Assembly: GCA_013115125.1 (NCBI GenBank)
Contig: JABANN010000060.1
Location: 26,169-90,168, forward strand
DNA: 64,000 nt
Direction of reading: 5' to 3'
DNA from: Perkinsus olseni
Lineage: Eukaryota > Perkinsozoa > Perkinsida
The notes beneath the pieces are model-generated. The model did not search any database. It saw only the letters and a list, made by a program, of their open reading frames with translations, and had not been told where the DNA came from. The position numbers and the translations under genes are program-made. Each line of letters begins with the position of its first letter. Positions within the stretch are counted from its first letter, which is position 1. Shown here piece after piece: positions 12,024 to 24,850 of the stretch.

Positions 12024-13794
12024 ATGACCCCGGCAGAGGAGCTCCTTCGGGAGGTGTCAAGGGCGGCCGCCGAGCTCCCGGCCTGGAGGGAGTCTCTGCG
12101 ACCAGTGCTCAAAGACGGGCTCCTGCAGCACTTGAAGGAGCACGGGTTAAGGCGGTTCTCTGATATTGAATTCCCTGAGGAGCGACAGGCAGTGATGGGC
12201 GAGCTGTTCACCAACCACGCCGACCAGCTGAGGTGCCTTCGAAACTGCCTTGACGCCCTCATAGAGGAGAAGCTTACGGATATGCTACTGCTGGACGGCC
12301 GCGGCTCAGACGAGGACGTCTTGGGGCAGGCCACTGACCTGGCGGCCGGTGCTGCGGTCATGCTCCTAGATCGACTAAGGCACCTCAACCCGAGGGTGTT
12401 CCTATCGCGGCTAGTGGCTGCAAGACCGAACGACCGCCTCCGCCGTGTCCTCTGGGATCGGTTGCTTGTGAAGATTGATATAAGAGACTCTCAAGACCCG
12501 ACGGAAGTATGCCACGGGGGCGTCGAACAGACCCTAGACGAGGCTCTCGGCTCCTACGGTGTCCGTCTCTCTCGGAGCGTGGTTGCCGAGGTGGAGCGGT
12601 TGGTGACGGAGTGCCCGGAGGCCACGCCCTCAGAGCCGGCCTTAGTGTGCTCAGCGGTGGTCCTGGTGCTGGTCTACGGCGTGAGTCCTGTGAATCACCG
12701 GAGGTACAGAAAACTGCTGTCCCTGACACAAGCCTGGGATGCAGCCGTCGCTGCGGCGACACTCTCGAGTCGTGAAGCCCCTCTGTGGCTAGGGAAGCGC
12801 TTCCTCGACCCGACAATTGACCAGGAATGCACCAAGCTAGTATGGGACCAGCTGCTCCTAGCGACCCCTCGTGGCGCTGCCGTTGCGGGAGTGGTCAGCA
12901 TATGCACTGAGGCCCTCCTCGACTGCTTGGCCGAGTCGTCTGCCCTTCTCTCTGGCGAGGCTTTCCACATAGCTCTGCGGTCGAGGAGAGCCGACCTTGC
13001 CGAGGTCATCTGCGGCCGCGGTTGGCGGTCGTTGGATGAGCCCTCGAGGGTCCCTCCGTCAGGGCTGCCTTGTCTCAGCAGCTCAGCGGACGCGGAGCAC
13101 CCCCAGGCAAGTGACTGTCAAGCGCCTCAACATGGTCTATCCGTCACAACAGAGCCGGTCGGTGGGGTCACCCGGTCAGCAAAGGAGCCCGAAGATGGTC
13201 GGGTCGCCACCGGCATGTCGATAGAATCTTTACGGTACGCCGGAGACCTGATCAGCAAAGGCGCTAACGCGAGTCGAGCCGGCCTCTCCTTGGAGCTGCG
13301 GGAAGGAAAGCGTATCCAACTGCCCCCCATCAACCCCTTCGGGCTCGTGGACTCTGTCTCAGAGGTGCCCCGTCCGTGTGACCAGCGCCAAGTATCATCT
13401 TCCACAGGTCGCTGAGCATTGCTTGATACATGCAGACGAGGACCTCCTTACCTCTCCGACCGCTACGGCCTCCCTCCGGCAGGAGCTGCTGGATTGCCTC
13501 ATCTCCAAGTTCGACGGGGATAGCATGGTCGTCGACGACAGGAGTGTCCCTGTCAAGAGGGTGGAGATCAGCATAGGTTGGGTCGGCCCCAGTTGGCCCT
13601 CAGTCGGCTGTCGGCCCCTGTCAGGCTCCGTCAAGGCTACGCTCTGTGTTACTCCCACTACGGCAGCACCGGAGTCCACCGCCTTCCTCGATGCGTGCAT
13701 GCGTGCTGTGGGAAGGGCTAATTTTGGCGACGAAGCTTTGATGATGGAAGCTCTGAAGTATCTTTGGTTGAAGCTTGCTCATGATACTGGATAG
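12024..13794 (+). CDS. Unrecognised helical protein
   Basis: A long open exon starts at the ATG at 12024 (MTPAEELLREVSRAAAELPA) and continues to about 13361. A 48 bp intron (13362-13409) then leads into VAEHCLIHADEDLLTSPTAT and a last exon ending LWLKLAHDTG-stop. The product is about 570 residues, mostly helical, with leucine-rich amphipathic segments (LIEEKLTDMLLLDG, AVMLLDRLRHLNPRVFLSRL). The region after about residue 350 is serine/proline-rich. No catalytic motif, signal peptide or membrane segment is evident. It lies 70 bp upstream of the Las1-like gene in the same orientation. I do not recognise the family; alpha-solenoid or scaffold proteins are the closest impression. Confidence 0.6.
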
Positions 13795-13863
13795 CCGTGT
13801 CCCCTTCTTTGTGTTGCGTTACCAAGAGTCTCATTACACCCAAGCAGCAGTCATCCCTCCTTG

Positions 13864-15232
13864 ATGGCCTCCGCTGGTACTGGGCTGCCGGGGAAGACCC
13901 TACCCTGGGCAGACTGGCACGAGTGGCTCCGATGTTACCAGGGCCTGTCGGGCCAGAGTGTCAAGGAAAAGCTAGAAGCCGTATCTTTGGTCGACCTGTG
14001 GCGGATACGGGGAAGGGTAGAAGTCGTTCGCATCCGAAGTGACTGCTAGTAGTGATGACCCCAGGTGCCAGTGGCTGTCGACATCACCGGCATGGTCCTG
14101 CAGATAATGTGCCACGACCCCTACTTCACTCCGGAGACCACAGCGCAGGTGTCCTTAGACGAGTGAGTGAGGGTCGGCCGAAGCATGGTGGTAACCACGC
14201 CCTCCTCCCTAGGCTACAGCAGCTCTACAGCCTCGCCGTCATCCGCCTCTGTAACGGTGTTATCGACACTGAGCAGAAAGGGCTGGTGGCGCAGAGTCAG
14301 GTAGGCCTTCATAGCCTGCTGACGTGGGGCTGATCTCCGACTGTTGCAGGACTCCATTGCCCGACGGATCGGCTTCCCAACGTGGCTTGTCGAGCTGCGC
14401 CACGAGGCAACTCACGGCAGCACCCTCCCCACCATCCATGTTCTGCGGATGGCGGCCGAGAGTATCTTGAGGTGAGATCCACCCTATTCCGTAATGTGCA
14501 TGCTCAACCTAAAGATACCTCGACAAGAACTACTGGTCACGGCAATATGCCCAGCTAGATGCACACGGTGTCTTTGCGATGACACAGCCCGATGCAGACT
14601 ACGGCGATGTTCGACTGCCTCGTGGATCTTCCGAGGACCAGTGCGTGTTGCTGCGGAAGAAGCTGGCCGCCCTCGGCCACGGCGTGGGAGTGACGGAAGC
14701 TGTAGGTCTCCTCCACCGCAGCACAGCCGTACCGTGCTTTTCTCCAGGTGAAGTACTTCACGTCTTCTCTAAGTAAGGTTGCCTCGACTGACGACATCCG
14801 GGAGATGCTCCTCAATGTCACACAGAATGTGACGCCTGCGACCGAGAGAGGTGCCCGGTTCTTCGCCATCTCCTCTTCACCAGCCCCCTCCTATCAGGTG
14901 CTTCTGTCGTTGACGTCCTCGCCGGCGCCCTAGAGTTCCTCGAGGTCAAGCGGCCCGGTTTGGGCCGGGGTTTGGCCCGGTCGCTGCTCGAGCGAGGCGA
15001 CGACACGGCCGAGGGTAAGCGGTCCATGCAGTGGTTCGAGGCCCTCTCGAGACGGTCCGCCATGAGCGGAGCGAAGAAGGTATGTTTCGAAATGACTAGC
15101 AAGAACCCCTCCGTTATCGATTGCCTCGGCGACCCCCGCCTTACTGCGGCCTTCAACTCAAACGAGCGTCCCCCTGACGCAAAAATCCTAGCGGAGATAG
15201 AGGAGGTCGCGCTAGGTCTCGGCTGTCCGTAA
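13864..15232 (+). CDS. LAS1: Las1-like pre-rRNA endonuclease
   Basis: Homolog of Las1, the HEPN-family RNase that cuts ITS2 during 60S ribosome maturation in the nucleolus together with Grc3/NOL9. The ATG at 13864 gives LPWADWHEWLRCYQGL (the family W..W..V opening), then SLVDLWRIRGRVPVAVD across an intron. LQQLYSLAVIRLCNGVID, IGFPTWLVELRHEATHG and LDKNYW follow across further introns. RHEATH is the HEPN R-x4-H type catalytic motif. The C-terminal half is divergent, has a helical exon (LARSLLERGDD, SMQWFEALSRRSAMS) and ends in EEVALGLGCP. Introns near 14000-14048, 14170-14210, 14300-14350 and 14474-14517 are consistent with frame. The N-terminal domain makes the call firm; the C-terminus is only supported by open frames. 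Confidence 0.85.
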
Positions 15233-15269
15233 ATTACCAATTTCCTGACGTACTGTTCTGCTGTTTGAG

Positions 15270-15790
15270 TTTATTAAATACTGCTCGGTCACACGAGACC
15301 CCACCCTTAACTTTGATAATGCCTGTGGAGGTTGGGAGCTCAAGACCCGCGAAATCCAGCCAGAGGGGGAATCACTATCATCAACATCATCATCGTCTTC
15401 GTCATCATCATGATAATACTTGGACGGTTCGTCGACGCTTCGCGAGAATGTCCACCTTGAAGCTAGCAATGGAGGCGCGCAGATCCTTCGTCGTATTCCG
15501 TAACTCTGCAACAAAAGGACGTAAAACCGCCACGGAAAGTAACTGTACAGAATGATCATGAATAACATCTCTTCGGCATCGGCGCTAGGGCATCAGGAGG
15601 AGGGGCCACGATCACGAAGGTGCTCTCGGAGCGAAGGGAGGTGCACTCGGTGGGGACTGTGCTTCTTGGCGAGCCGACAGACTCAGCGGGGCTGCAGAGG
15701 AGGGACTGTGCCCGAGGGGAGTAGGTGGTTGACAGTCTGTTGTTGGCGGTGAACCTGAAAGAGCAATCAAGGACTAGCTATACCCGTCAC
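15270..15790. other. Intergenic region between convergent genes
   Basis: The Las1-like gene (+) and the Sfi1-like gene (-) converge here. The sequence includes a CATCATCAT/CGTCATCAT microsatellite-like patch at about 15370-15420. No gene could be supported. Confidence 0.5.
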
Positions 15791-18231
15791 TCACCGTCTA
15801 ACACCGCGCCGTCGTCTCAGCACGTCAGCCCTTCTGGGGTCAGAAAGGCAGTGGTCCGCCCAGACGCCGAAGACCTTCAGCGCCACGTCGAGATCCTGTT
15901 GGACCCGCAGTGTTCGCACTGTCTCCCGCCGCCGATAGACCAACTCCGTTAGGGCCGTCCACGCTCGGAAGTGCGCCCTCAACTTGGTGGAAGCTTCGCG
16001 AATTTCACGCCGCTCGTCGAAAGCCATCCTGAGGACCCTTCCGATCTGCTCGGTCTCGCGTACGTGGACTCGCCAGCCGGCCAGAGCAAACTTCGCTAAA
16101 GTGGAGTTCCGCTGAACCACCGCCAGTCGAGATCGTTCGCGTGCTCGTCGACATCGCCCGACCCCAAGGCGCCAGCGGCTGAGCCATCGGCCAGCAGTGA
16201 GCCTCGCCCCGGCCTCGATGCTCTCACGGCTGAGGGCAGCCCAGTGGAGGCAATGACGGCGTAGAGACGCGGCGCGGCAGCGAAGGCGGAAATTCCTCGC
16301 AGTGTGACGGACACAGGAGTGGTTCAACGCGATGATCAACCACTTCCGCAATGCTGCTCGGAGGACCTAACCAGCGCTTTGTCCGACGAGAGGGGGCAGC
16401 GGCACAGTAGTAGCTCACTTTTCCCTGGGAGGCTCGGGAGCACTCATCGGCTCTGCGGTGCTGTGCAAATGCTGCCAGCCAGGCGTGGATGCTCCTCCCG
16501 GCCACTCGGGCTTCCACTGCCGATCGGGCGATCCAGAACAGCTCCGAAGTGACGTGCCTGAAGGCGCAATTGCCTCGAGCTTGGAATGGAAGCGCACCTT
16601 AGGTTGATTCGCGCCTTCCACCAGCGCATCGCCCGTTGGCCCAGGGCAGCCGTACAGCGCAGTGCCATCTCCTCTGCGGCCCTCTCCCTGGCCTGCTGTT
16701 GTCCAATCTGCAAGGTGACTCCTCTCCGATACCCCTCCCACGCCCGCCGGATGAGCAGCTCCCGTCGCTTCCCCTCAGCCAATAGCCGATTGCGTCGGAT
16801 CCGCCCAACCCACGTCTCGAGCCAAACCCTGGTGGCATCAGCGACGTACCGTCGATGGAACTTAACAGCTCGGGCGAGTAGAGACCACTCGCCCAAGATG
16901 ACGCGGTGGTGCTGCATCTCCCTCCTCCCCCTAGCCGCCCTGCCCAGGAGCCGCACGACAGCCCATGACCACCATGAGACGAGGGCTCGGCGCGCCAAGG
17001 CCGCACTCCGCCTTGCGATAAGTCCCCCACACAGCCGCAGGGTCCGCATCTCGCTGACCGTAGCTCTCCAGCAGCCGAGGGTTCTTCTGAACCTCCGCCT
17101 GTCCTTGCTGTCGATGACTCTTGTGATGACCACTTGACGCCGCCACAGCATCCAAGTGAGCCGTCTTAGGCGCCCCTCCTCGGCTGCCCTCCGCGTCAGG
17201 AGCTTCCATCGTACGTAGGCGCGTCGCTTGGCGGTAGCACGGGCACGCTTCAACTCAGCGACGCGGCGTCGCCACAGCCTCACGGAGTAACTCAGTAATC
17301 GTTGCTGACGGAAGTGTCGAATCCGAAGCCGCTCGTGACGGGATGCCTTCCGGAACTCCCTCAGGACTCGAAGCAGCAGGTACCTCCGCCGCTGCCGCCC
17401 TGCGATCTTCTGCTTCGCTCGAACCGCTTCGGCCGTCCTGTTCCGCCAGGCCATTAGGGAGGCCTGTAGACTTCGTCGTTGCCACCGAGCTTTCCCGAAT
17501 GTCCGACTGGCGATGGTGATGGAGACAAGACGTCCCCAGGAGGCGATAAACCTAGGGAAGCGCAGCAGCTTCCACCGAAATGCAGCACGCCAGAACGCCC
17601 AACCCTCGAGGATGGCCAGCAGCGACCGGCGCTCGTACCACCGTTCGAGACGAGCGAGGCCGAGGGAACGACGCTTCCACGACTGGAAGAAGCGACTGAT
17701 TTCCCTCGATCGTCCTAGACTGAGTGCCACTGTCATGCGGTACCACTTGGTAAAAACACCGGCCGCCACTCGGAGATCCACCCTGGTCCGCACTCGGGCC
17801 CACAGGAAGGCCTCCTCTCGCCTCACGTTCGCTAGGCAGGACCATGCATCCATCACCCTGATCAACAGGCTGCTGTGGTACCGATGGATGCTGCCCTCCA
17901 GCAGCCCTCGGAGGCGTCGACGCCGAGCCGTGTAATATCGGAGACGCCGCAAGGCTGGCTGTAGACAGGCGAGGAGGTCGTCTATTCTCCCGACCCGTTG
18001 GTGGAGGTCCTCCCGCCTCGCAACGGGCTGGGGGCTGCTCCTCCGGACCAACGGCTCAGTGAGGTAATCTTCCAAGGTAGGCGACAGCGCTGTAAAGGAC
18101 GTTCGTAGCCGTGCTTGTACTATCCTGTTGACGATCCTTGGAAGACTGTGAAGGCGAGCTGGTGGTCGACAGAGGCCCACAGGAGAGCGGGCGGAGGAGG
18201 AGGAGGAGGAGGAGGGCTTCATCCTCAACAC
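15791..18231 (-). CDS. Sfi1-type centrin-binding repeat protein
   Basis: Predicted centrosome/basal-body protein. The ATG at 18229-18231 opens a 595-residue exon, and a second open block (15791-16351) follows after one or more introns near 16350-16560. From about residue 110 onward the sequence consists of repeated units of about 23-33 residues. Each has a basic helix with a core tryptophan, such as FTKWYRMT, FFQSWKRRSL, SLMAWRNRTAE, SVRLWRRRVAEL, TLGCWRATVSEM and ALVSWWSWAV. These match the Sfi1 consensus AX7LLX3F/LX2WK/R, where each repeat binds one centrin. The product is very rich in Arg, Leu and Trp. The presence of basal-body and axonemal genes in the same window fits. Exact exon joins at the 3' end are not settled. 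Confidence 0.75.
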
Positions 18232-18582
18232 CTCGCTGGACGATCGAAGTCACTCAGCCCGTCCGAATTGACTGTCTTCAAAATCAACGGTGGTCAAATG
18301 AGGTAACAACAGCGACTTCGTGCACACTGGAATGGTCAAACATGGCGGAGAATCGACTTCTTCTGGATCTCAGCTGCGGCATTGCAGGCCGCCAGGGCCT
18401 GGGATTGCTCCAGAGGGAGCTTGTCGCTGGGCGGCAGCATCCTCCTCTCTTTACCTGACGAGTCGATCTCCCCCGGGGCCGCAGGAATGAGCTGTACTAC
18501 TGATCGCCAATTTTCGAAGCTCGTCTTTCTTCTTAGAGTCATCGGCAAGTACAGAATCCGTCAGACCGGTCTCTTCTAGCAA

Positions 18583-21025
18583 CTACGACGGCCAACGGGT
18601 GGGCGAGGGCAGCGAGGACGGGGAGCTCACCAGGTCCCAGTCATCTGCCAACTTCTCCTGCTGTGGCCGATGGAGGGACTCGCCGGTCTCGAAATTATGG
18701 AAGTACTTGGAACCTAGGGCCGAGCTGAGACGCCACAGATGACAGCCTTTTTACCCCGACGGTCGAAGAAGGCGTGCCACTTGATGCCGAGTAGCGTGTG
18801 GGGTGGTACTGTTCTCGACAGGGACTCCAGTAGCTCCTTCCGAGGGTCCACCTCCCCCTTCGCCAGGACCCTCCCTCCAGGGCCCGACCCTGAGAGTTTG
18901 GAGGAGTGCATCGAGGGAGGCGACAGCGACTCACCTTGAGATGCATCCTTCGTGGTGAGCTGGGCGTGTACGCCGTGGCCGACCGTCCGTCGCCGCCGAG
19001 GCTTTTCCCCGCCGCTGCTTTCCTCAAGATGGGAGTCGGCGTAGTCCCTAGTGTAGTCTATCTTCACTGGCTTCAAGTCTAGGAACCTGCCAACCGAATC
19101 CGTATCAGGCATGGTTCAACCTAAGATTCACCTTGGCAGCGTCTTGACGTGCTTTCTCGAGTAGCAGTCATGACAGTAGGAACCGAAGGTGTAGGTGCAC
19201 TGCAACTTGGCCGGAAGAGTCCGGCAGAGACAACACGGGATGAGATGGTTCGGGACGTGCAGCTTCCGATTGCCCTGAAGTTTTCTGTGCTCTTCCGCAA
19301 GGCCCTCGTGACCGGCCCACCTTCATGTGCAGCTTCTCAAAGCAAGTCTCACAGAAGCAGTCCCGGCACTTCGGACAGAAGCAGCTGCCAACGATACCGC
19401 ACTCGACGCAGTAGACTTGCCCTGCCAGCCAACACTGACCAGACGGCTGTCGTGGGCCTCCTACCCGCCTCATTGGGCCCTATGGCCAAGCTAGGATCCT
19501 CTTGCTCCAGTATCTCCTGCGAGATTGCGAACCTGGTCACAACAGGGGCGCTGCTGGGCTGAATCTGCTTCGCTCCGCCGACCTGTTCCTCTCGTTGTCG
19601 ATGATCTCAAGACAGTACTTCACCTCCTGCGTGTCGAGCTCGGCTTCCAAGCGATACTGCAGGGAGAAGGCCTTGAGGAATACCTTCATCGTCCGAACCT
19701 GACAGCCAGGCCTGGAGCTGCCACAGCGCAGGCCTTTCCCACCATGTAGGGTTCAGTAATGACGTCAACTTTGAGAACCTCCGCGATTTCTCGGACGTAG
19801 CGGGGCGAGATGAGTGGCTCTTGCGTGAGGATGTTGGAGTTGCACTCGGCCTCGTACGACTGAGCAGAGGGTCAGGGAGGCCTCCAGAGCCAGCAGCAGC
19901 GGTACCCAGAGCATGCGGTTAATCCGCAGTTTGATATGCTCCTCCTTGGTGACGTGACGACAATGGTCGAGAAGCTGGGCGAAGTAGTCGTAGAACGGAT
20001 GCTTCCAAGTTGACTCGGAGGTCTCGTTATTAACATAGCAGATGATACCTGCCAACTCGAGAATGGCGCTTCCCCCTCGGACGTCGTTGCTCACTTCCAA
20101 CGCCAATCACGGACGTCCACGGCTGCGGCAACTCCTGATTGGCAAAGCTTTCGACAACCCAAGTGAACTCCTCGTCGATCTGCGGGTCGGCCTGAGGCGG
20201 ACAGGGGCTCAACCTCACCAGCGCCTCCATCTTCAACGCACTTGAAGGTAGCCGAACCACTCACGGATGGTCGGGATGGAGCCAGCACAGCGCAGCATTG
20301 GCACAGCGTTGCCGCTAGTCCGTTCTACCGCCTTCTGGGTGGTAGGGTCAGCCACCCCGAACAGGAACAAGGGGTCGCAGTCCAGGAATTCCAAGGAGGC
20401 CTGAGACAAGACGTTATGGCGGAGAGTGGGGAGGGCCGATGACCTCCCCCAGGGCTTGAGTGTCCTCCAAGACAGCCATGACTTCGATCCACAGGGTGTC
20501 GACATCGTCCGTCCAGTCCAGAAGGACCGAGTCCAAATCTTGGAAGCAGACCTGATAAAGAGAGCCTGGCCAGGACAGGGCCTCCCACAGCCCAGGCCAC
20601 CTACTCGGAAGTCCGGTCCATGCTGTCCCTCTCGGATACAAAAGAATATCTCGCTGGTCTCGCCCCCGGGCTCGACCGCCACCGCGTCCTCCCCCTCGCG
20701 GTTAACCTGAGGTGGGGCCTTCCGAGGGTCTCTGAGGTTGCCTCTTTTGCTTACCCTTATGCTTGCTTTGTAGCCCGCGGGTATCACCCCCATGTGGAGC
20801 TCCTCCGGGGCCTCCTCAGGGTCAGGGGCGTACTGGAAGCGGTACGACGTGGGGACCTGACGAGAGCCTCGAGCAGGGCAGCAGCAGCAGTGAAGTGCGG
20901 ACCTCGCCGTTGACGGTGACAGGATAGCCGAAGGCGAGTATCCTGTGGACCCGCGGCTGCTTCTTAGCCCGGACTATGGGGTACTCGACATCTCGAAAGT
21001 CGTCTGATGTCTGCGCTGCGGCCAT
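18583..21025 (-). CDS. WW-domain and B-box zinc-finger protein
   Basis: The likely start is the ATG at 21023-21025 (MAAAQTSDDFRDVEYPIVRA). Exons then encode SYRFQYAPDPEEAPEE, a central helical region (DSVLLDWTDDVDTLWIEVMA), IDEEFTWVVESFANQELPQ, and a WW-like segment CYVNNETSESTWKHPFYDYF. Further on are VREIAEVLKVDVI, a Cys-rich B-box-like finger (YCVECGIVGSCFCPKC, then CRDCFCETCFEKLH) and a second finger (CCLCRTLP...CTYTFGSYCHDCYSRKH). The tail has WHAFFDRRGKKA and YFHNFETGESLHRP, a second WW-like pair, before the stop at 18583-18585. The WW segment with a helical run after it recalls CEP164-type centriolar proteins; B-box plus WW proteins are frequent in alveolates. The role is inferred as a cytoskeletal or ciliary scaffold. 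Several exon edges are approximate. Confidence 0.6.
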
Positions 21026-21176
21026 CCACCATACCAAAACTACAACAACTCCCGGCAGGGCCTGTCCCGAATGGCAAGCAACTCCCCTGGGGCGATAGAA
21101 AGTCTTCATTAAACATTGTGCATGCATGGGAAGGCATGAGACGCGACAACTTCACACTTTAGGGCTCTGAGGGTCG

Positions 21177-23369
21177 TCACCGGCGTCCGAAGCGTCCGTG
21201 AGGATATCGGCCGCCTTCCGACAGCACCGAAGCCCGCACTTCACAGCAGGACCTTGGAGAGTCATCGCCCCCTCTGGAGCTCGGGGACTCGAGTTTTCGC
21301 CGTGCCAACGCACCCATCCTCATCGGAGAAGCGAGGATGCCGCCAGCGCTCATCGGGGATGCTCCATGGTGAATCGGGTTGATGTTGGGCCCGCGATTCT
21401 CGACTTCGACAGACCGCGACACGCCATGAGGGGGTCGACGACCATCCAGGACGGGACGAGCCCAGGCAGGTGGCAGCCGGCAGTGGCCTTTGTGTGGTGG
21501 GGAGAAGTCCGCTGGTGGTCTTGAGGGGCATTCCCGATGCTGGACGGCCCTTCTGTCCGGCCCCGGTGGTACCAGAACCCCTTCCACGACGCAGGGGTAC
21601 CGACCTAGCGCTTGGTTACCGCGAGGGCGTGCCGCGTTGTTCGGGACACCACGGGCCAATGGAGGCTCTGCCTGGCGAGGGGATGCCGAAGCACCGACTC
21701 TCCTCCGCTTCCCCACGTCCGATCGAGGGGGGCTGTGCGGCCCTACGCCACCTATTGGTTGAGGAGAGCAATGACCGATAACACCGGACGGCCTTGGATG
21801 ACGCCCTGGGGAATCATCCAGGCATTGAGCTGGAAGACGTCGGTCATCCAGGACGGGCGAACGCGGTTGAAATTCGCCCCTCTGCGGCCTCGACGGAGAG
21901 CCTTTGTTAGCCAGGACAGGATCCACGTACTTGGGCACAGGTGATGACGGAACGCCCCTTGGCCTCTGACTGGCTGGACTGTACCGCCGCGGATGCTGCT
22001 GTTGCCCGACAGGTGACAGGTTACGCTTGGGCACCATGGGGAGCCGCTGCTGCCTCAGAGGAGAGGCCTTCGCGCAGGGCCGACCCCATGCGCGAGGACT
22101 GTCGTCCGGAGCACTCTAAAAACGACAGTGTTACAGCCTTCCTAGACCCTCCAACTCACCAGAGGGTCTCCCTCCTCGACCAGCATCTGCCTTATCTCAG
22201 CTTGGACGATGCCTCGGCCGACGATCTCCGCCGCGGTCGGCCTTTTCATCCAGTCCCGACTAAGACAGTCTCGGAGCAAGTCCCTCAAGCTCGCCGAGTA
22301 ATGCTCCGGCAACTCGGGCGTCGGCCCCTTGGTTATCTTGTCCACCAGTGACTTTATGTTGCTCGCATCGAATGGGACTTTAAGACAGCAAAGTTCATAC
22401 AGGATGCAGCCCAACGCCCATATGTCAGAAGCCCAGTTGTAGGGCTTCTCTTCGCAGATCTCCGGGCTCAGGTAATACGGCGTCCCTATGGTAGTCTCGG
22501 CGAACGCCAACGTCGAGTCAAGTACCTGCGCTTACCGCGTACCGTGCTGAACGAGCGTCGATAAGAGCACGTCCTAGGCCGAGGAAGCAGCAGCAGGACT
22601 CATGCTCAGGACGTTGGGTTTGGCGGGCCGAATTCGGAGCTCAGGTCCAACACACGCGCTCGCTGAAACTTCGGCGCTTGCGCAGTCGACTATGCATTAA
22701 CTCGCTCAGTCTTCGTCTTTGTCTGTCGTCGCTGCCTCACCTTGGATATGCCGAAGTCGCCCAGTCTTAGCCTGTTAGCCCTGGTCAGGAAGAGATTCTG
22801 AGTCTTCAGATCTCGGTGCAGGATATGCTTCTCGTGCACGTACCTTGCAGAGGCCCTCAGGACGGATCGGAGGCAGCGGACTCAGCATCTCACTTCAGAG
22901 CTAGAGCTGCCTGGCTAAACCATCGGACAATCTGTGACTCGGGAAATCCCACACCAGTGTCGCGCGCCTTCCGTATCCTCGCGGCCAAGTCCCCTAAAAC
23001 GTCACCATAGGGACGGCGCCGCCGCGAAGCGGAGAAGTTACCGCCCTCCGCGTAATCCATAATGATACAGAGACCGTTGGCTTCCTCAAAAAACGAGTCG
23101 CGGTAACATACCACATAAGGATGCTTCAGAGATGACAGTACCTGCCCACGATAATATTTCAAAAAACGATTCAGTCGAAAGATTAGCGCTCGCCCCGCCG
23201 ATACCACCTTGACCTCATTTCTAGCATCATTCCGCTGTTTTTTATCCATCCTCTTCACGTCGATTGTTTTCATGATGTACTCTCGGCCGTCCCTCCCACG
23301 CACCAGCCAGGCCCTTCCGAAGGACCCCTCACCGACCTTCCTAATGCGCGAGTACCCTCGAGAAGCCAT
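21177..23369 (-). CDS. NEK-family serine/threonine kinase
   Basis: The ATG at 23367-23369 gives [18 protein letters not shown] (glycine loop), [11 protein letters not shown] (beta-3 lysine), [14 protein letters not shown] and [16 protein letters not shown] hinge. After introns it continues [20 protein letters not shown] (HRD), [10 protein letters not shown] (DFG), then [20 protein letters not shown] and [15 protein letters not shown]. All catalytic motifs are intact. The activation loop GTPYYLSPE and the LC(C/N)xKxPF region mark it as a NIMA-related kinase, close to the NEK1/5 type. A larger intron (about 22520-22740) separates the DFG exon from the activation-loop exon. Downstream exons (21177-22037) give a long Pro/Arg/Ser-rich unstructured tail. 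Such kinases act in cell-cycle and ciliary control. The kinase call is firm; the extent of the tail is less sure. Confidence 0.85.
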
Positions 23370-23518
23370 GAGCTAGAAACACTGAGGAGACCCTCAGACC
23401 AGTCGCCGGATTGACAAACGCTAGTCAGTAGTGATAATAACAACACGTTAAGTAGCATGTTACACTGAGTGGAGGGGCTGGCCGACAAGACCGAGGTGCC
23501 CGAGGGGGGAAGGTACTA

Positions 23519-24850
23519 CTAGTCTTGGTCTGAGGATGCCTTCCTGAAGCCTGTCTTCTCGTAGTGGCCGTGCAAGACCTCCCGACGGATTCTCTCTAGT
23601 CGAACGACCGCGTCGTCCACAACGTCATTCGTCGCGCCGATATCCCTGATACCACACCTTCCCCAAATCCCATGGACCAGCACCTACCGCAGAGACCGGC
23701 CAATCTGCTGCATGAAGCAATCAAAGTGATAGTCCGTGATGGCCAGGACCGAATGCAGCTCCTTGAGATCTCGACCCCGGTATCGAGACGGACCTGCCCA
23801 GCCACTACAACCAAGGACGCTCGTCATGGACGGCTCACCTCCGAGGACCATCGTGATGTAGGCGGACTGGGCCTTCTTGATACTCTTCAGCTTGGACCCC
23901 TCGAAGAAAGCGTTGATCCTCTTGTCCCGCTCCACGCACTCGTATCTACGGTTCAGCATCACCCTTGGCCGATGAGATTCGGAAGTCTCACAGGCGAACG
24001 ATAAAGGCCTCGATGCCCTCTTGGCCGCCCAATTTCTCGAAGAGACGTTCTCTGCCTCCCTTCTCGCCCTCCTGCTTGGCGATCTCCATCCGTACCATGC
24101 AGCCCGTGGTGATGTCCGACCTTGTCCTGTTAACCACCTGCAGCGTTACCAATACGACAAGGAAAATTTGGAAGAAAATATTCCCGAGAATGAGAGCTGC
24201 CTATTTTTTGTGCTGTTGTTTTAGTTTCCGCAAGCGTAGCTGGCAGCGAAGGCATCGTTCACACCACAAATTGAAAATATTATCTTGTCTCGTTGATTTT
24301 ACTGATCGGATATTCTCGACACATTTGCTTGGCGGTGTCCACTGAGACGTCGAAGAAATAGCTCTAGTCTCAGCTGCACGTCCCTCCCATCTGCATGCCA
24401 CTCAATAGAGTCCCGACCCGACACTTACCAAGAAGACATCGTCCAAGGTAGTGCTGTCAACGCCGATGTCCTTAGCGGCCTCCACCAGGCTATCACAGAG
24501 AGCGTCAAAGTGGTAGTTGGTGATGTTCATAAAATAATGAGCTGGTTTAAGCAGCTTCGCGTCGTACTGGACCGGACCTCCGAAGGCCCCGCTAAGATAC
24601 TGATACCTGGCAAGACAAGCTCACCATTCAAACTGTTCAATAAGTCGCTACATCTTCATCCTGATTTGCTTCTGCTTGGCCTTCCCCTTCTCTAGGAAGT
24701 ACCTCACCCTAGAGTCCTCCTTCGCTCGCTCGTACCTGATCCTACCAATACCAGCCGACGCAGGCAATGGGCGATCCCGACATATTCTCGACGAGGGCCT
24801 CCAGGGAAAGATCCCCTCCCAGACGGTCCACCAGACTCTTGTCATCCTTG
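23519..24850 (-). other. Polyglobin AB unit 4 (domains 7 and 8)
   Basis: Domain 7 (type A): SLVDRLGGDLSLEALVENM, a phase-2 intron at the same codon as in domain 3, RYERAKEDSRVRYFLEKGK, FGGPVQYDAKLLKPAHYFMN, ITNYHFDAL, and tail RSDITTGCMVRME. Domain 8 (type B): RLFEKLGGQEGIEAFIVRL, INAFFEGSKLKSIKKAQ, MVLGG, RGRDLKELHSVLAITDYHFD, then the final tail LERIRREVLHG and the stop. Domains 3-4 and 7-8 are the most alike pairs. Confidence 0.8.

Noticed and set aside
16586-17935. Plus-strand open frames of 183 and 140 codons opposite the Sfi1-like gene
   Set aside because: Antisense shadows of an Arg/Leu/Trp-rich coding exon; composition is that expected from reverse-complemented Arg codons.
21198-22351. 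Long plus-strand open frames opposite the NEK kinase tail (108, 103, 110 and 136 codons)
   Set aside because: They lie antisense to the kinase gene, overlap each other in different frames, and show no domain. The high GC of the real exon keeps the opposite frames open.
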